From Vreelandella malpeensis (lineage in GTDB: Bacteria; Pseudomonadota; Gammaproteobacteria; Pseudomonadales; Halomonadaceae), in assembly GCF_020622355.1 (NCBI RefSeq), contig NZ_WHVL01000003.1, forward strand, positions 346,887 through 410,886: DNA of 64,000 bases. The letters run 5' to 3'. Made by a program: the position numbers and the translations under genes. The first letter of the stretch is position 1; every line of letters starts with the position of its first letter. Of this stretch, positions 36,546-47,712 are shown piece by piece. The notes under the pieces were generated by a model that saw nothing but the letters and a program-made list of their open reading frames with translations, had not been told where the DNA came from and ran no database searches.

Positions 36546-36872
36546 CGGGTGTTCCTGTTTTTTTTGGAATCTCGTCGAGTATCAAAAGTTGCTCGTTTCA
36601 ATCATAGAGATTTAGTGGCCTGAATTTTAGAACACAAAACAAGCAACTGATTATTAATAACAAAATCACCAATAGCGTCAAAATGCGTCAATGGCAGGAA
36701 CAGTGCGAGCGCTTCGCCCGACCCACCTAGCCGCGTCAATGATGAAGAATCGGCTAGACTGGCGCCTGCATGCGCGCCAGGCATCGATCATGCGATCGCG
36801 ACGCCGACCGCCGTGGTCAGCTGCGCGCCAACGTTGTTATACTAAAGTCTAAAATTCCAACGAAGAGACACT
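36546..36872. promoter_or_regulatory. Divergent promoter region of the DUF3100 operon and yccS, with a spaced inverted repeat
   Basis: No gene is supported in these 327 bases. AGTTGCTCGTTT (36587-36598) and AAACAAGCAACT (36637-36648) form an inverted repeat matching at 11 of 12 bases, with 38 bases between and centres about 50 bases apart. The spacing puts both on one face of the helix. A regulator of the DUF3100 operon probably binds there. Confidence 0.6.
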
Positions 36873-39062
36873 ATGCCCATCGCCCTGCCGCTGCGTCGCC
36901 TGTGGACCCTGGATAAATTCGCCTACAGCCTGCGCGTGTTCATCGCCTTCAGCGGGGCGCTGGCGCTGAGCGCGTTTGAAGGCGACGTAGGGCTGGTCAT
37001 TCCACTCTTTCTGGGCATCATCGCCTGCGCGCTGTCGGAAACCGACGACAGCTGGCAGGGCCGTCTTCAGGCGCTCGCCGTGACGCTTGCGTGCTTTGCC
37101 TCGGCCTCCTTCATCGTGCAGTGGCTGTTTCCCTGGCCGTGGCTGTTCGCACTCGGCCTCGGGGTTTCCGCCTTCACGCTGATCATGCTCGGCGCCATCG
37201 GCCAGCGCTACGCCACCATCGCCTCGGGTACGCTGATTCTCTCAATCTACTCGATGATCAATATCGAGCAGCACGGCGGCGTGGACGCGGACGTCGCCTC
37301 GCGCCAGCTTCTGCTGCTGGGCGGTGCGGCCTGGTACGGGCTGATCTCGGTGATCTGGTGCGCGCTGTTCTCCCGTCAGCCGGTCAAGCAGAGCATGGCG
37401 CGGGTCTACAAGACGCTGGGCGAGTTCCTGATCCTGAAATCCGCGCTGTTCGAGCCGGTGCGCGGGGTGGACGTGGAGGCGCGCCGGGTGGCACTGGCGC
37501 GCCAGAACGGCCAGGTGGTGGCCGCGCTCAACCAGGCCAAGGAGATGATCTTTCGCCGCCTGGAGGGCCAGCGCGGAAGCGCAAAGCTCAACCGCTACCT
37601 GCGCATCTACTTCATCGCCCAGGACATCCACGAGCGGGCAAGCTCCACCCACTACCCCTACAGCGCGCTGACCGAGGCGTTCTTCCATCACGACGTGCTG
37701 TTTCGCTGCCAGCGGCTTCTGGACCAGCAGGGCCGAGCGTGCCGCCAGCTGGCGAAATCGCTTCTGCTCAACCGACCCTTCGATCACGAACTCAGCGAGC
37801 AGGCGCTGGTCGACCTGCGCGCTTCGATCGACAACCTGCGTGATCGCGGCCGCCCGGAGTGGCGCGCGCTGATTCGCCCGCTCAACGCGCTGGCGGACAA
37901 CCTCGCCACGCTCGAAGGTCAGATCGCCAGCGCCCACAACCCGGACGTCAGCGACGATCGCCGCGACAACGCCCTGTTCGATCGTTCGCCGGGCAGCCTC
38001 AAGGAAGCCTGGAACCGGGTGCGCCTGAACCTGACTCTGAGCTCACCCACGTTCCGTCACGCGGTGCGCCTTTCCACCGCGCTGATGGCAGGCTATGCGC
38101 TGTTGCAGTGGCTGGACCCGGAGCAGGGGTTCTGGATTCTCTTGACCACGCTGTTCGTGTGCCGCCCCAACTTCGCCACCACCCGACGCTTTCTCTCCCA
38201 GCGCATCCTCGGCACGGTGCTGGGGCTCACGGCGGGCTGGGCGTCGATCAGCCTGTTTCCCCAGCCCGGCATCCAGAGCCTGATCGCGGTGGCCGCCGGG
38301 GTGTGCTTCTTCGCCAACCGTGAACGCCACTACGTGATCGCCACCGCGTCGATCACGCTGCTGGTGCTGTGCAGTTTCAACCAGGTAGGCGACGGCTTCG
38401 ATCTGATCTGGCCTCGGCTGTTCGATACCTTGATCGGCGCGCTGATCGCCGGGCTTGCGGTGTTCTTCATCCTGCCGGACTGGCAGGGGCGCAGGCTATA
38501 CCGTGAGGCGGCCAAGGTGCTGGCGAGCCATCGCGGCTACCTGGACGAGATCGTTCACCAGTACGAGCAGGGCAAGCAGGATGATCTGGCCTACCGCCTG
38601 GCGCGGCGCAACGCCCACAACGCCGATGCGGCGCTCTCGACGCTCTTGACCAACATCCTCCACGAACCGGGCCACTACCGTAAGCAGGATGCCGACAGCG
38701 GCCTGCGCTTTCTGGTGCTCTCCAACACGCTGCTGAGCCACCTTTCGGCGCTGGGCGCCCACCGCCATCACCTGGTGGAAGGCGAGGACGACGCCACTCT
38801 GATGCCCCAGGCCCGGCATATCAGCGACCTGCTCGGGACGATGGCTGGAGAGCTTCACGGGCGCCGCTCGATCACCCCTGTCGTCGAGCCGGTGAACGAG
38901 CTTCTGGCCGCGCTGGACGAGCCGGCCAACCCCGACGAGGAGCAGAACGCCGTGACGCTCTACCGCCCGATCCAGAGCCAGCTCAAGCTGATCGCCGAGC
39001 AGCTGGTGCCGCTTTCCGAGAGTGCCCAGCGCCTGATCGAGAAAAAACCCGCCGACGCCTGA
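36873..39062 (+). CDS. YccS/FUSC-family inner-membrane protein
   Basis: This 729-residue protein has two hydrophobic clusters (about residues 20-165 and 395-520) separated by a soluble region, as in YccS and other fusaric-acid-resistance-like (FUSC) proteins. FWILLTTLFVCRPNFATTRR and RILGTVLGLTAGW mark the second membrane block. The family is thought to move small aromatic or other organic acids out of the cell, but no substrate is proven. It ends two bases from the convergent recG stop. Confidence 0.9.
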   Translation: MPIALPLRRLWTLDKFAYSLRVFIAFSGALALSAFEGDVGLVIPLFLGIIACALSETDDSWQGRLQALAVTLACFASASFIVQWLFPWPWLFALGLGVSAFTLIMLGAIGQRYATIASGTLILSIYSMINIEQHGGVDADVASRQLLLLGGAAWYGLISVIWCALFSRQPVKQSMARVYKTLGEFLILKSALFEPVRGVDVEARRVALARQNGQVVAALNQAKEMIFRRLEGQRGSAKLNRYLRIYFIAQDIHERASSTHYPYSALTEAFFHHDVLFRCQRLLDQQGRACRQLAKSLLLNRPFDHELSEQALVDLRASIDNLRDRGRPEWRALIRPLNALADNLATLEGQIASAHNPDVSDDRRDNALFDRSPGSLKEAWNRVRLNLTLSSPTFRHAVRLSTALMAGYALLQWLDPEQGFWILLTTLFVCRPNFATTRRFLSQRILGTVLGLTAGWASISLFPQPGIQSLIAVAAGVCFFANRERHYVIATASITLLVLCSFNQVGDGFDLIWPRLFDTLIGALIAGLAVFFILPDWQGRRLYREAAKVLASHRGYLDEIVHQYEQGKQDDLAYRLARRNAHNADAALSTLLTNILHEPGHYRKQDADSGLRFLVLSNTLLSHLSALGAHRHHLVEGEDDATLMPQARHISDLLGTMAGELHGRRSITPVVEPVNELLAALDEPANPDEEQNAVTLYRPIQSQLKLIAEQLVPLSESAQRLIEKKPADA

Positions 39063-39064
39063 GC

Positions 39065-41143
39065 CTACACCTGCCCGTAGCGCCCGGCGGCTTCGCCCAG
39101 CCAGCGGCGTACCAGCACGGCGGTGGCGGCCTTGTCCGTCTGCAGCGACTGGGCGAGTGCGGTGACGCGCTCCAGCAGGTCGCTGTCGCGCTCGAGATCG
39201 GCGATCTTCATCTGGGCAAGGCCGGTCTGGCGGGTGCCGAGGACTTCGCCGGGGCCGCGGATTTCCAGGTCCTTCTCGGCGATGCGAAAGCCGTCGGTGG
39301 TTTCGCGCATCACGCCCAGGCGCTCCTTCGAGCTTTTGGAGAGCGGCGGGTGGTAGAGCAGCACGCAGAAGCTCTCGGTGCTTCCCCGCCCCACGCGCCC
39401 GCGCAGCTGGTGCAGCTGTGAAAGCCCGAGGCGCTCCGGGTTTTCGATGATCATGAGACTCGCGTTGGGGACGTCCACGCCGACCTCGATCACCGTGGTG
39501 GCGACCAGCAGGTCGAGCTCGCCCGCCTTGAACGCCGCCATCACCTCGGCCTTTTCCGCCGCCTTCATGCGGCCGTGAACGAGGCCGATGGCGAGCTCCG
39601 GCAGTGCCTCGGTCAGCTCTTCCCGAGTGACCTCGGCGGCCTGGCACTGCAGCACCTCGGACTCCTCGATCAGCGTACACACCCAATAGGCCTGGCGACC
39701 ATCGCTGCAGGCGCGGCGGATGCGCTCGACCACTTCCGGTCGGCGCTCGTCAGACACCACCACGGTCTTCACCGGCGTGCGCCCTGGCGGCAGCTCATCG
39801 ATGACCGAGACGTCGAGATCGGCGTAGGCGCTCATGGCCAGCGTCCGGGGAATGGGTGTGGCGGTCATGATCAGCTGGTGCGGGGTCAGCCCGCCCGCCT
39901 CGCCCTTCTCGCGCAGTGCCAGACGCTGGTGAACGCCGAAGCGATGCTGCTCGTCGATGATCGCAAGCCCCAGGCACTGGAAATGAACGTCGTCCTGAAA
40001 CAGCGCGTGGGTGCCGACCACCATGCGCGCCCGGCCGTCGCTGATCGCCGCCTTGGCATCGAGGCGGCTCTTGCCCTTGAGCTTGCCGGCGAGCCAGGCG
40101 ACCTCGATGCCCAGCGGCTCGAACCATGCCTTGAAGGAGCGGTAGTGCTGCTCGGCGAGAATCTCGGTGGGCGCCATGATCGCCGCCTGACAGCCGCCGG
40201 CCAGTGCCGCGAGGGCCGCCATGGCGGCGACCACGGTCTTGCCGGAGCCGACGTCGCCCTGCACCAGGCGCAGCATCGGGGCGGACTCGGCGAGATCCAG
40301 CTCGATCTCCTCGAGTACCCGGCGCTGGGCGCCGGTCAGCGCGAAGGGCAGCTGGGCGAGAAAGCGGGTCTGCAGGCCGCGCCCAGAGGGCAGGCGCGGG
40401 GCGCCGTCGGCCTGGATGCGCAGGCGCACCTCGCGCAGGCTCAGTTGGTGGGCCAGAAGCTCCTCGAGCGCCAAGCGCCGGGTGGCCGGGTGACGGCCCT
40501 GGGCGAGCAGTTCGAGATCCACCTCCGGCGGCGGCTGGTGTAAAAGCGCCAGGCTCTCGTGCAGCCCGGGCAGGTGGAAACGCTCGGCCAGCGCCGGCGG
40601 AATCATGTCCGGCAGTGCCTCCGGGGCAGCCTCGAGGCGCGCCAGCGCCTGCTGGGCCAGCGCCCGCAGTCGGGTCTGGTGAAGACCCTCGGTGGTCGGG
40701 TAGATTGGCGTGTAGTGCTCCTCGACCGGGGTTTCGGCCCCGCCCACCGGGCGGTACTCCGGGTGATAGATCTCGAGCCCTGTGGCGCCGGCGCGCGCCT
40801 CGCCGAAGGCACGCAGCACGACTCCCGGGCGCAGCTGCTGGCTCTGGGCCGGCGAGAAGTGGAAAAAGCGCAGGCTCAGGATGCCGCTTTGATCGCGCAG
40901 GCGCACCAGAAGGCTGCGCCGTTTTCCCTTGACGATATCGCAGGCGGTCACCTCGCCCTCGACTACCGCTTCGCTGCCGGCGCGCAACAGGCCGATCGGC
41001 GTCAGCCGGGTGCGGTCCTGGTAGCGCAGCGGCAAATGAAAGAGCAGATCGCTCACCCGCTCGATCTGCAGGCGGGCCAGCTTGCCCGCCAGCGCCTCGC
41101 CCACGCCCTTGAGCTCGGTGATCGGGGCGTCGAGCTCGTTCAT
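39065..41143 (-). CDS. recG: ATP-dependent DNA helicase RecG
   Basis: The 692-residue protein has an N-terminal wedge domain (LKGVGEALAGKLARL), Walker A QGDVGSGKT, the DEQH box IIDEQHRFGV, MTATPIPRTLAM, and the C-terminal helicase and TRG region LRGRVGRG. It remodels stalled replication forks and Holliday junctions. The ATG at 41143 overlaps the oxyR stop (ATGA); a GTG at 41161 is an alternative. The pair oxyR-recG is also adjacent in Pseudomonas. Confidence 0.97.
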   Translation of the reverse strand: MNELDAPITELKGVGEALAGKLARLQIERVSDLLFHLPLRYQDRTRLTPIGLLRAGSEAVVEGEVTACDIVKGKRRSLLVRLRDQSGILSLRFFHFSPAQSQQLRPGVVLRAFGEARAGATGLEIYHPEYRPVGGAETPVEEHYTPIYPTTEGLHQTRLRALAQQALARLEAAPEALPDMIPPALAERFHLPGLHESLALLHQPPPEVDLELLAQGRHPATRRLALEELLAHQLSLREVRLRIQADGAPRLPSGRGLQTRFLAQLPFALTGAQRRVLEEIELDLAESAPMLRLVQGDVGSGKTVVAAMAALAALAGGCQAAIMAPTEILAEQHYRSFKAWFEPLGIEVAWLAGKLKGKSRLDAKAAISDGRARMVVGTHALFQDDVHFQCLGLAIIDEQHRFGVHQRLALREKGEAGGLTPHQLIMTATPIPRTLAMSAYADLDVSVIDELPPGRTPVKTVVVSDERRPEVVERIRRACSDGRQAYWVCTLIEESEVLQCQAAEVTREELTEALPELAIGLVHGRMKAAEKAEVMAAFKAGELDLLVATTVIEVGVDVPNASLMIIENPERLGLSQLHQLRGRVGRGSTESFCVLLYHPPLSKSSKERLGVMRETTDGFRIAEKDLEIRGPGEVLGTRQTGLAQMKIADLERDSDLLERVTALAQSLQTDKAATAVLVRRWLGEAAGRYGQV

Positions 41144-42051
41144 GGGGCGGGTCGCCTGCACATCTCGATCGCCTCGACCAGCGCGTCGATCGCCTTGGGC
41201 CGGGGAAAGCTCGCTCGCCAGGCGATGGCCACGGTGCGTGAGGGCGCGGGGTCGGCGAAGGGGCGACTCGCCAGCAGGGACTGCTCGTGGGTCTCGGCGC
41301 CGAGCGCCGACTGCGGCAGCACCGTGATGCCGAGTTTGGAGGCGACCATGTGGCGGATGGTCTCGAGCGAGCCGCCCTCGGCAATCAGGGTATTGCTCGG
41401 GCTGTTGAGCTTCTGGGTGATCGCCGGGCAGGCCTCGAGGATCTGGTCGCGAAAGCAGTGGCCTTCGCCGAGCAGCAAGAGCCGCTCCTCGAGCAGGTCC
41501 TCCTTGTCGATCGCCGCCTTGGCTTCCCAGGCGTGACCCTTGGGAATCAGTACCTCGAAATCCTCGTCGTAGATCGCCTTGGTCACCACGTCGGTCTCGG
41601 TGAACGGCAGCGCGACGATGATCACGTCAAGCTCGCCGCTGCGAAGCTTGCTTCTGAGCGTGCCGGTCAGCCCCTCCTCGATGTAGAGCGGCATTTGCGG
41701 GGCGACCTTGGCCAGCGCCGGGATCAGGTGCGGAAAGAGGTAGGGGCCGATGGTGTAGATGGCGCCTATGCGCAGCGGATTGGCGAGCTGATCGCGTCCG
41801 GCGCTGGCGAGCTCGTAGATCAAGCTCGATTGCTCGAGCACGCGCTGGGCCTGGATGACGATCTTCTCGCCAAGCGGCGTAACCTGTACCGTGGACTTGG
41901 AGCGCTCGAACAGGGGGGTGTCGAGTTCGTCCTCGAGTTTTTTCACCGCCACCGATAGCGTAGGCTGGGAAACGTGGCAGCGTTCGGCGGCGCGACCGAA
42001 GTGTCGCTCTTGTGCAAGGGTTACGATGTAGCGAAGTTCTGTTAAAGTCAT
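41140..42051 (-). CDS. oxyR: Hydrogen-peroxide sensor OxyR
   Basis: A 303-residue LysR regulator with HTH residues at about 19-39. The two redox cysteines are at residues 199 (GEGHCFRDQ) and 208 (LEACPA), the same positions as Cys199 and Cys208 in E. coli OxyR. Peroxide forms a disulfide between them, and OxyR then activates catalase and peroxidase genes. It is divergent from the next gene across 149 bases and overlaps recG by four bases, so it co-transcribes recG. Confidence 0.96.
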   Translation of the reverse strand: MTLTELRYIVTLAQERHFGRAAERCHVSQPTLSVAVKKLEDELDTPLFERSKSTVQVTPLGEKIVIQAQRVLEQSSLIYELASAGRDQLANPLRIGAIYTIGPYLFPHLIPALAKVAPQMPLYIEEGLTGTLRSKLRSGELDVIIVALPFTETDVVTKAIYDEDFEVLIPKGHAWEAKAAIDKEDLLEERLLLLGEGHCFRDQILEACPAITQKLNSPSNTLIAEGGSLETIRHMVASKLGITVLPQSALGAETHEQSLLASRPFADPAPSRTVAIAWRASFPRPKAIDALVEAIEMCRRPAP

Positions 42052-42200
42052 ACCGTGCCGGCAGGCATCCTCTCGTAGGCTCGTGACGCATCATCAAAAC
42101 GATGGACGGGATGGCAAGGACAAGCAAATCCCCATGACGATGGCATATCTCAACGGGACTTTGTATCTAATAGGGAATATTTATCAAGAGGAGTGCGCAG

Positions 42201-43082
42201 GTGAAACTCACTGTACTGATCATCGGCTGTGGCGATATCGGCATCACCCTGGGGCGCGAGCTCATCGACGAGGGCCACCGGGTGATCGGCGTGCGCCGCC
42301 AGGCCGATCGGCTACAGGGCACCGGCATCGAACCCCTGGCGCTCGATCTCGACGACCTGGAAGGTGCCGGCGCCGACGCGCTGCCCCAGGCGGATTACGT
42401 TGTCTATACCGTCAGCGCCGACCGCTTCGAGGAGAGCGCCTACAAGAGCGCCTACCCGGACGGCCTGAAGCGCGTGCTCGGCGTGCTCGAGCAGCAGGAA
42501 ACCCCGCCGCGGCGCACCTTCTTCGTCTCCTCGACCAGCGTCTACGGCCAGCAGGAAGGCGAAGAGGTCAACGAACTGAGCCCGACGGAGTCGACCAGCT
42601 TCTCCGGCACCCTGATGAGCGAAGCCGAGCAGGCGCTGCTCGAGCATCCGCTGCCCGGCACCGTGGTGCGTTTCTCAGGTATTTACGGCCCCGGTCGTGA
42701 CCGGCTGATCCACCAGGTCAAGGAGGGCCGCATGGCCGCAGTGACGCCGGTGATCTACTCCAACCGTATCCATCGCGACGACTGCACCGGCATCCTCGCC
42801 CACCTGATCCGCTGCCAGGAGAGCGGCAAATCCCTGGCCGATCTCTACCTGGGCAGCGACTGTGAGCCCGCCACCATGCACAACGTCATGAGCTGGCTCG
42901 CCCAGGAGCTGAAGGCGGAAACCACCGGCACCATGCAGTCGCCGCTGCGTCGCCGTGCCAACAAGCGCTGCGACAACAGCCGTATCTGCGAGACCGGCTA
43001 CGCGTTCCGCTACCCGAGCTTTCGCGAAGGCTACCGCCAGATGCTCAAGGAGGGCGGCTTTCTCGAGCTTCAGAACGCCTGA
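42201..43082 (+). CDS. NAD(P)-dependent epimerase-like protein (YeeZ type)
   Basis: This 293-residue atypical SDR begins LIIGCGDIGITLGREL, a nucleotide-binding loop, and has SSTSVYGQQ and RFSGIYGPGRD, typical of the YeeZ/SDR-a5 group. The reaction is unknown. It starts at a GTG with AAGAGGAG upstream. A strong bidirectional terminator follows. It lies divergent from oxyR, so a redox link is possible but not shown. Confidence 0.85.
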   Translation: MKLTVLIIGCGDIGITLGRELIDEGHRVIGVRRQADRLQGTGIEPLALDLDDLEGAGADALPQADYVVYTVSADRFEESAYKSAYPDGLKRVLGVLEQQETPPRRTFFVSSTSVYGQQEGEEVNELSPTESTSFSGTLMSEAEQALLEHPLPGTVVRFSGIYGPGRDRLIHQVKEGRMAAVTPVIYSNRIHRDDCTGILAHLIRCQESGKSLADLYLGSDCEPATMHNVMSWLAQELKAETTGTMQSPLRRRANKRCDNSRICETGYAFRYPSFREGYRQMLKEGGFLELQNA

Positions 43083-43127
43083 ACTACGCACCTGAACCAC
43101 GCGCCTGATCCTTCAAGCGCCATAAAC

Positions 43128-43158
43128 GCAAAGAGCGAGCCCGAGGCTCGCTCTTTGC
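43128..43158. terminator. Bidirectional terminator between YeeZ-like gene and ridA
   Basis: A 14-base perfect stem (GCAAAGAGCGAGCC with GGCTCGCTCTTTGC) with a three-base loop lies between two converging genes. Confidence 0.85.
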
Positions 43159-43180
43159 ATTGAGCGCGGCGTCATACGCT

Positions 43181-43570
43181 TCAGTCGCCGATCACCATGA
43201 CGGCTTCGGCTTCCACCTGACTACCCTTGGGCAGCGCACGCACGCCCACGGCGGCGCGGGCCGGGAAAGGCGCCTTGAAGAACTCCTCCATCACGCGATT
43301 GACGATGGCGAAGTTGTCCAGATCCACCAGATAGAGGTTGAGCTTGACGATGTCGGCAAGCGAGCCGGCCGCCTCCTCGCACACCGCCTGCAGGTTGGTG
43401 AACACCTGGCGGGTCTGCGCTTCGATGTCGCCTTCGACCAGCGCCATGGTCGCCGGGTCCAGCGGGATCTGGCCGGAGAGATACACCGTATTGCCCGCCT
43501 TGATGGCCTGGGAGTAGGGACCGATGGCGGCCGGCGCCTTGTCGGTATTGATGACGGCTTTGTTGCTCAT
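43181..43570 (-). CDS. ridA: RidA-type enamine/imine deaminase
   Basis: A 129-residue protein starting [25 protein letters not shown] with LSGQIPLDP and a C-terminal arginine (FPARAAVGV), the RidA active-site pattern. It hydrolyses reactive 2-aminoacrylate and related enamines. AGGAGC precedes the ATG. It lies 129 bases after spoT, in the order gmk-rpoZ-spoT-ridA common in gammaproteobacteria. Confidence 0.95.
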   Translation of the reverse strand: MSNKAVINTDKAPAAIGPYSQAIKAGNTVYLSGQIPLDPATMALVEGDIEAQTRQVFTNLQAVCEEAAGSLADIVKLNLYLVDLDNFAIVNRVMEEFFKAPFPARAAVGVRALPKGSQVEAEAVMVIGD

Positions 43571-43699
43571 GGTGCTGCTCCTGTACTAAAGCGTATCTTT
43601 CGCTTTTTGCTTTGAACGATCTTGTCGAAACGATTTTAAAAAAAAATGCCGCCCCACATCGGCGTCGAAACGGCGCTCGATGTGCGCGGGCGAAAAGAA

Positions 43700-45832
43700 T
43701 CAGTTGGCTATTCGGGTGATCTTGCTGACGCTTGGCAGGTTGCGAATGCGCTTCATGATGCGCGCCAGGTGCACGCGCCCTTTCACCGACAGGGTCAGGT
43801 TCACGGTGGAGAGTCTGGCGTCGCGCTCCTCGATGCCGATGCGCTCGATGTTGGCGTCGGCGTCGGTCACGAGGCCCGCAAGCTCCGCTACCAGCCCGCG
43901 ACGGCTCTCGATTTCGATGCGCAGCGCCACCGGGAAGTCCTCGTCGATCTCCTCGGACCACTCCAGGGCGAACAGCTTGTCCGGATCGTTTCTGAGCTCC
44001 GCCAGATTCCTGCACTCGCTACGATGCACCACCAGGCCCTTGCCGACGGAGAGATGCCCCATCACCGGGTCGCCGGGCAAGGGGTGGCAGCAGCGCGCGA
44101 AGCTCAGCACCATGCCTTCGCTGCCGCTGATGACCACGGCCTTGTCGCTGCTCTGCAGGCGGCCCTGGTCGAGATGGGCGCCCTGGGCCACGTCCGCCAG
44201 GCGGCGTGCGGCCACATGGGCCATGCGATTGCCAAGGCCCAGCGACTCCAGCAGCGCATCGAGGGAGGCCACGTCGAGCTCCTTGAAGGCTTGCTCGAAC
44301 ACGCTTTCGTCGAGCTCCTCGAGGCTGGTCTCGAAGGACGCCAGCGCCTTGTTGAGCAGTCGTCGGCCGAGCATGATCGCCTCGGACTGCTGCTGGTGCT
44401 TGAGCGCGTGGCGGATCGCCGAGCGCGCCTTGGCGGTGGAGACGAAGTTGAGCCAGGCGAGGTTCGGACGCGCGCCGGGGGCGGTGATGATCTCCAGCGT
44501 CTGGCCGCTTTCGAGGCGCGTGGAGAGCGGCGCCAGGTGGCGGTCGATCCGGCAGGCGATGCAGTTGTTGCCGATGTCGGTATGCACGCTGTAGGCGAAG
44601 TCGATCACCGTGGCGCCCTGGGGCAGCTCCATGATGTCGCCCTTGGGCGTGAAGACGTAGATGTCGTCCGGGAACAGGTCGTTCTTGACGTGCTCGATGA
44701 ACTCCAGCGAATCACCGGCGTGGCGCTGCATCTCCAGAAGCCCCTTGACCCAGGCCCGCGCCCGGGCGTGGCTGCCCTCGGCGATCGGATGGGCGGTCTG
44801 GCCCGCCTTGTAGAGCCAGTGGGCGGCGATGCCGTTATTGGCCATCGCTTCCATCTCGCGGGTGCGGATCTGCACCTCGATGGGCATGCCGCGCTGGCCG
44901 AAGAGCGTGGTGTGCAGGCTTTGGTAGCCGTTCGCCTTGGGAATCGCGATGTAGTCCTTGAAGCGCCCGGGCACCGGCTTGTAGAGGTTGTGCACCACGC
45001 CGAGAATCCGGTAGCAGCTCGCCACGTCCTCGGTGATGATGCGAAACCCGAACACGTCCATGATCTCGGCAAACGGCTTTTGCTGGTCGCGCATCTTCTT
45101 GTAGATCGACAGAAGATGCTTCTGGCGGCCGATCACCGTGCCCGTGAGCTGCTCGTCGTCGAGGCTCTGCTGAAGCGAGGACTGGATCTGGCGCATCGCG
45201 CTTCGTCGGTTGCCCCGGGCGCTGGCCACCGCGCGCTTGATGCGCTCGGCGCGCATCGGGTGGATCGCCTGGAACGACAGATCCTCGAGCTCGATACGGA
45301 TGGTGTTGATGCCCAGACGCGCGGCTACGCGAGCGTAGATCTCGAGCGTTTCCCGGGCGATGCGGCGCTTCTTGTCCGGTCTGAGCGCCCCGAGGGTGCG
45401 CATGTTGTGCAGCCGGTCGGCGAGCTTGACGATGATCACGCGGATGTCGCGCGACATCGCCAGCACCATCTTCTGGAAGTTCTCCGCCTGGGCGACGGCC
45501 TTGTCCTCGAAGGTGATCTGGGTCAGCTTCGAGACGCCGTCGACCAGTTCCGCCACGGAGCTTCCGAACTGCTCGGACAACGCCTGCTTGGAGACGCCGG
45601 TATCCTCGATGACGTCGTGCAGCATGGCCGCCATCAGGCTCTGATGGTCCATGTGCATGTTGGCCAGGATGTTGGCTACCGCCAGCGGATGGGTGACGTA
45701 GGGCTCGCCGGAGCGGCGCCGCTGGCCGTCGTGGGCCTGCTCGGCGTAGTAGAAGGCGCGTTTGACCTGCTGGATCTCGTCCGCGGGTAGATAGCCGCCG
45801 AGCCGATCGGCCAGGTCATCGATGGTGAACAT
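43700..45832 (-). CDS. spoT: Bifunctional (p)ppGpp synthase/hydrolase SpoT
   Basis: The 710-residue protein has an intact hydrolase HD domain (THPLAVANIL, His72-Asp73 and Glu76-Asp77 in LHDVIEDT), the synthase core (GRFKDYIAIPKANGYQSLHT, then EVQIRT), a TGS domain (VFTPKGDIMELPQGATVIDFAY) and a C-terminal ACT domain. It makes and degrades (p)ppGpp in response to starvation. Length is close to E. coli SpoT (702). It follows rpoZ by 30 bases. A run of nine T bases on the minus strand lies downstream of it, without a strong hairpin. Confidence 0.97.
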   Translation of the reverse strand: MFTIDDLADRLGGYLPADEIQQVKRAFYYAEQAHDGQRRRSGEPYVTHPLAVANILANMHMDHQSLMAAMLHDVIEDTGVSKQALSEQFGSSVAELVDGVSKLTQITFEDKAVAQAENFQKMVLAMSRDIRVIIVKLADRLHNMRTLGALRPDKKRRIARETLEIYARVAARLGINTIRIELEDLSFQAIHPMRAERIKRAVASARGNRRSAMRQIQSSLQQSLDDEQLTGTVIGRQKHLLSIYKKMRDQQKPFAEIMDVFGFRIITEDVASCYRILGVVHNLYKPVPGRFKDYIAIPKANGYQSLHTTLFGQRGMPIEVQIRTREMEAMANNGIAAHWLYKAGQTAHPIAEGSHARARAWVKGLLEMQRHAGDSLEFIEHVKNDLFPDDIYVFTPKGDIMELPQGATVIDFAYSVHTDIGNNCIACRIDRHLAPLSTRLESGQTLEIITAPGARPNLAWLNFVSTAKARSAIRHALKHQQQSEAIMLGRRLLNKALASFETSLEELDESVFEQAFKELDVASLDALLESLGLGNRMAHVAARRLADVAQGAHLDQGRLQSSDKAVVISGSEGMVLSFARCCHPLPGDPVMGHLSVGKGLVVHRSECRNLAELRNDPDKLFALEWSEEIDEDFPVALRIEIESRRGLVAELAGLVTDADANIERIGIEERDARLSTVNLTLSVKGRVHLARIMKRIRNLPSVSKITRIAN

Positions 45833-45862
45833 GTACCGCGCCCCTCGTCAGCAGTCCTGGAC

Positions 45863-46120
45863 TCAGTCGTCGAGGTGGGCGCTGGGCGCGACGGGCCGCG
45901 CGCGCACCGGCGCTTCGACGGGCTCGTCCAGCACCGAATGGTCGACCAGGCCGGCGGCGATCTCGCGCAGCGCCATCACCGTGGGCTTGTCGTTCTCCCA
46001 GGGCAGTTGAGCATCGCGAGAGCCGCGAGCGAGCTGGCGGGCACGCTGGGTGGAGATCATCACCAGCTTGAAGCGGTTTTCAACGTTTTCGAGACAGTCT
46101 TCGACGGTAACGCGCGCCAT
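45863..46120 (-). CDS. rpoZ: RNA polymerase omega subunit
   Basis: The 85-residue protein begins [29 protein letters not shown], the conserved omega N-terminus. It stabilises RNA polymerase and forms part of a ppGpp site. The C-terminal 20 residues are Pro-Ala-Arg-rich and unlike E. coli. It sits between gmk and spoT as usual. Confidence 0.97.
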   Translation of the reverse strand: MARVTVEDCLENVENRFKLVMISTQRARQLARGSRDAQLPWENDKPTVMALREIAAGLVDHSVLDEPVEAPVRARPVAPSAHLDD

Positions 46121-46208
46121 GGGGGCTTTCCTTTGAGAACGGCGCCGGGCCGGTAGTGTGCAAGACCGCTACCGACCGAGCGAAAAATGGGTAATAGGAC
46201 CGGATAGA

Positions 46209-47687
<1,479 letters not shown>

Positions 47688-47712
47688 GCGATCCCGCGGT
47701 CGCTGGAAGCGA

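Noticed and set aside
36602..36784. A 60-codon frame upstream of the DUF3100 gene
   Set aside because: No ribosome site, no family, and it overlaps the inverted repeat in the promoter region.
39795..41384. A 529-codon open frame on the minus strand overlapping recG and oxyR
   Set aside because: Low-complexity Arg/Pro/Gly translation in another frame of recG and oxyR; no motif.
43634..43675. Possible terminator after spoT (run of nine T on the minus strand)
   Set aside because: The best hairpin before it has only about four base pairs, so it was not listed as a feature.
43646..45790. A 714-codon open frame on the plus strand
   Set aside because: It is antisense to spoT, whose HD, synthase, TGS and ACT motifs are clear.
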